Positions 63,107-64,000 of a stretch of DNA of 64,000 nucleotides are shown piece by piece. Under the pieces are notes generated by a model that saw only the letters and a program-made list of their open reading frames with translations, did no database searches and had not been told where the DNA came from. Location: NCBI RefSeq assembly GCF_000183135.1, contig NC_014734.1, forward strand, positions 2,046,001-2,110,000. The letters are read 5' to 3'. The first letter of the stretch is position 1. Each line of letters opens with the position of its first letter. Both the position numbers and the translations under genes were made by a program. This stretch comes from Paludibacter propionicigenes WB4. Its GTDB lineage: Bacteria; Bacteroidota; Bacteroidia; Bacteroidales; Paludibacteraceae.

Positions 63107-64000
63107 TTAGAAATTTGAAACATCGTAAGCTGTTTTTCCACTGAGAGTGATAAATATTCCTATGTAGAAGAAATGTTTACTGGGGTCGGTCACTGGCGTT
63201 TTCACATACCTATCCGGATTAGTTGCATCATTAGCAAAATTGTAATTATAGGTATTTTGTCGTCCAAGCAGATTGGTTGCAGAAGTATAAATAATCACCT
63301 TCTGACTCACCAGATAGGTAAGACTCAGATCCACACTATTATAAAATCCGGTAGTCGAATTCATAACACCGCTTTTTGACGGATCATGGTATGGTCTGCC
63401 ACTGGCGAATCTATTGGTCACGCCCAAAATACTTTTCAATGCAGGTATATTATACTTTATCGAAACAGTAGCATTGTGAATAGTAGCATATTGAGGGGTT
63501 GATAGCTCGGTATAGTCCAGGTACTTCCTTTTAGACAGATTGAAAGAATAGGCAAGCATATATTCAAAACCCTTGAACAGTGCCCTGTCATTAAAGAACA
63601 AATCCAGCCCTTTACTATAACCATATCCGTCCGACGTGAGTGCAGTTGATTGTTGCAGTACAAGATCATTGTATTTTTTATAATAAGTTTCAGCTCTATA
63701 AACTTTATTTTTTGTTTCGTAGTAAACACCACCTACATATTGCATACAATTCTCGGTACGTAAATTACTATTTGTCAGCAAAAATTTATTGTCCGGAAGT
63801 TGGGTATACTGACCCACAACTCCCGAAAAGTGAACTCCATTCATATTATAAGTTAGAGACAAACGCGGATTTGACCTCCACATACTATTGATGCTTGTAT
63901 ATTCCACTCTGTCCGATAACTCCGCATAGAGATTGGAATTAATGTTGAAAATGGCGGATGCAAATAATGCACTGATTGAATGATTTATTGAGTCCGTATG
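63107..64000 (-). CDS. TonB-dependent outer-membrane receptor, C-terminal part (gene runs past window end)
   Basis: The frame is open to the end of the window, giving about 297 C-terminal residues of a TonB-dependent beta-barrel. Long alternating strands are visible (RLSLTYNMNGVHFSGVVGQY, YAELSDRVEYTS, ATVSIKYNIPAL, SVDLSLTYLVSQKVIIYTSAT). Features such as NLLGRQNTYNYNF near the end are typical of Bacteroidetes receptors with carboxypeptidase-like N-terminal domains. The C-terminal residue is Phe, favoured for BAM recognition. An apparent start at 63907 (GTG) is not real because the frame continues upstream. The substrate cannot be named. The TPR gene follows on the same strand. Confidence 0.85.
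   Translation of the reverse strand, partial: HTDSINHSISALFASAIFNINSNLYAELSDRVEYTSINSMWRSNPRLSLTYNMNGVHFSGVVGQYTQLPDNKFLLTNSNLRTENCMQYVGGVYYETKNKVYRAETYYKKYNDLVLQQSTALTSDGYGYSKGLDLFFNDRALFKGFEYMLAYSFNLSKRKYLDYTELSTPQYATIHNATVSIKYNIPALKSILGVTNRFASGRPYHDPSKSGVMNSTTGFYNSVDLSLTYLVSQKVIIYTSATNLLGRQNTYNYNFANDATNPDRYVKTPVTDPSKHFFYIGIFITLSGKTAYDVSNF

Overview
This window looks like a chromosomal segment of a Bacteroidetes bacterium, most likely order Bacteroidales. The evidence is its moderately AT-rich sequence, many TAnnTTTG (-7) promoter boxes, a short 3-phosphoglycerate dehydrogenase with Lys in place of the usual His, an RprXY-like two-component pair, a LysO exporter split into two genes, PorT-like outer-membrane barrels and a TonB-dependent receptor. 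Genus or species cannot be fixed from the sequence alone.

Layout. 1-3345: electron-transfer flavoprotein (etfB partial, etfA) plus an acyl-CoA dehydrogenase. 3491-6814 (minus): cold-shock protein, then a probable four-gene operon of alpha/beta hydrolase, a frameshifted DUF421 gene, a GNAT acetyltransferase and a Gfo/Idh/MocA oxidoreductase. 6918-8738: a zinc-cysteine-less sirtuin and an Asn-rich lipoprotein. 9075-23819: a translation/transcription superblock: rpsU, a XerC-like recombinase, hpf, tRNA-Thr/Tyr/Gly/Thr, tuf, tRNA-Trp, secE, nusG, rplKAJL, rpoB, rpoC, with hairpins at several internal junctions. 23980-30854: manC, mutL, an HAD phosphatase, rprYX and a methyltransferase. 31032-33110: a secreted DPP5-like S9 peptidase.

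33200-38693 is the most unusual region. It holds an ECF sigma factor, a protein with an inner-membrane anchor and an outer-membrane barrel, a lipoprotein serpin, a second small barrel and a LVIVD-propeller lipoprotein, all on one strand. The non-coding stretch before them carries three CTGTACAG-centred palindromes spaced exactly 22 bp apart. It reads as an envelope-stress or protease-defence locus, but its function is inferred.

38786-47192 (mostly minus): fabI, serA and serC (serine synthesis), mutS, a GT4 glycosyltransferase and the two LysO halves. 47365-52357: gpmI, a short metH lacking the reactivation domain, and an ORF6N-domain gene. 52400-57978 (minus): an AddA-like helicase-nuclease of visibly higher GC, a 39-codon small gene too short for routine calling, and a TPR/LuxR-like membrane regulator. 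58284-62141: a polyphosphate module (ppk1, ppx) facing a possible degenerate CHAD-domain gene. 62456-64000: a TPR protein and the C-terminal end of a TonB-dependent receptor that runs off the window.

No CRISPR array, rRNA gene, complete insertion sequence or prophage was seen.
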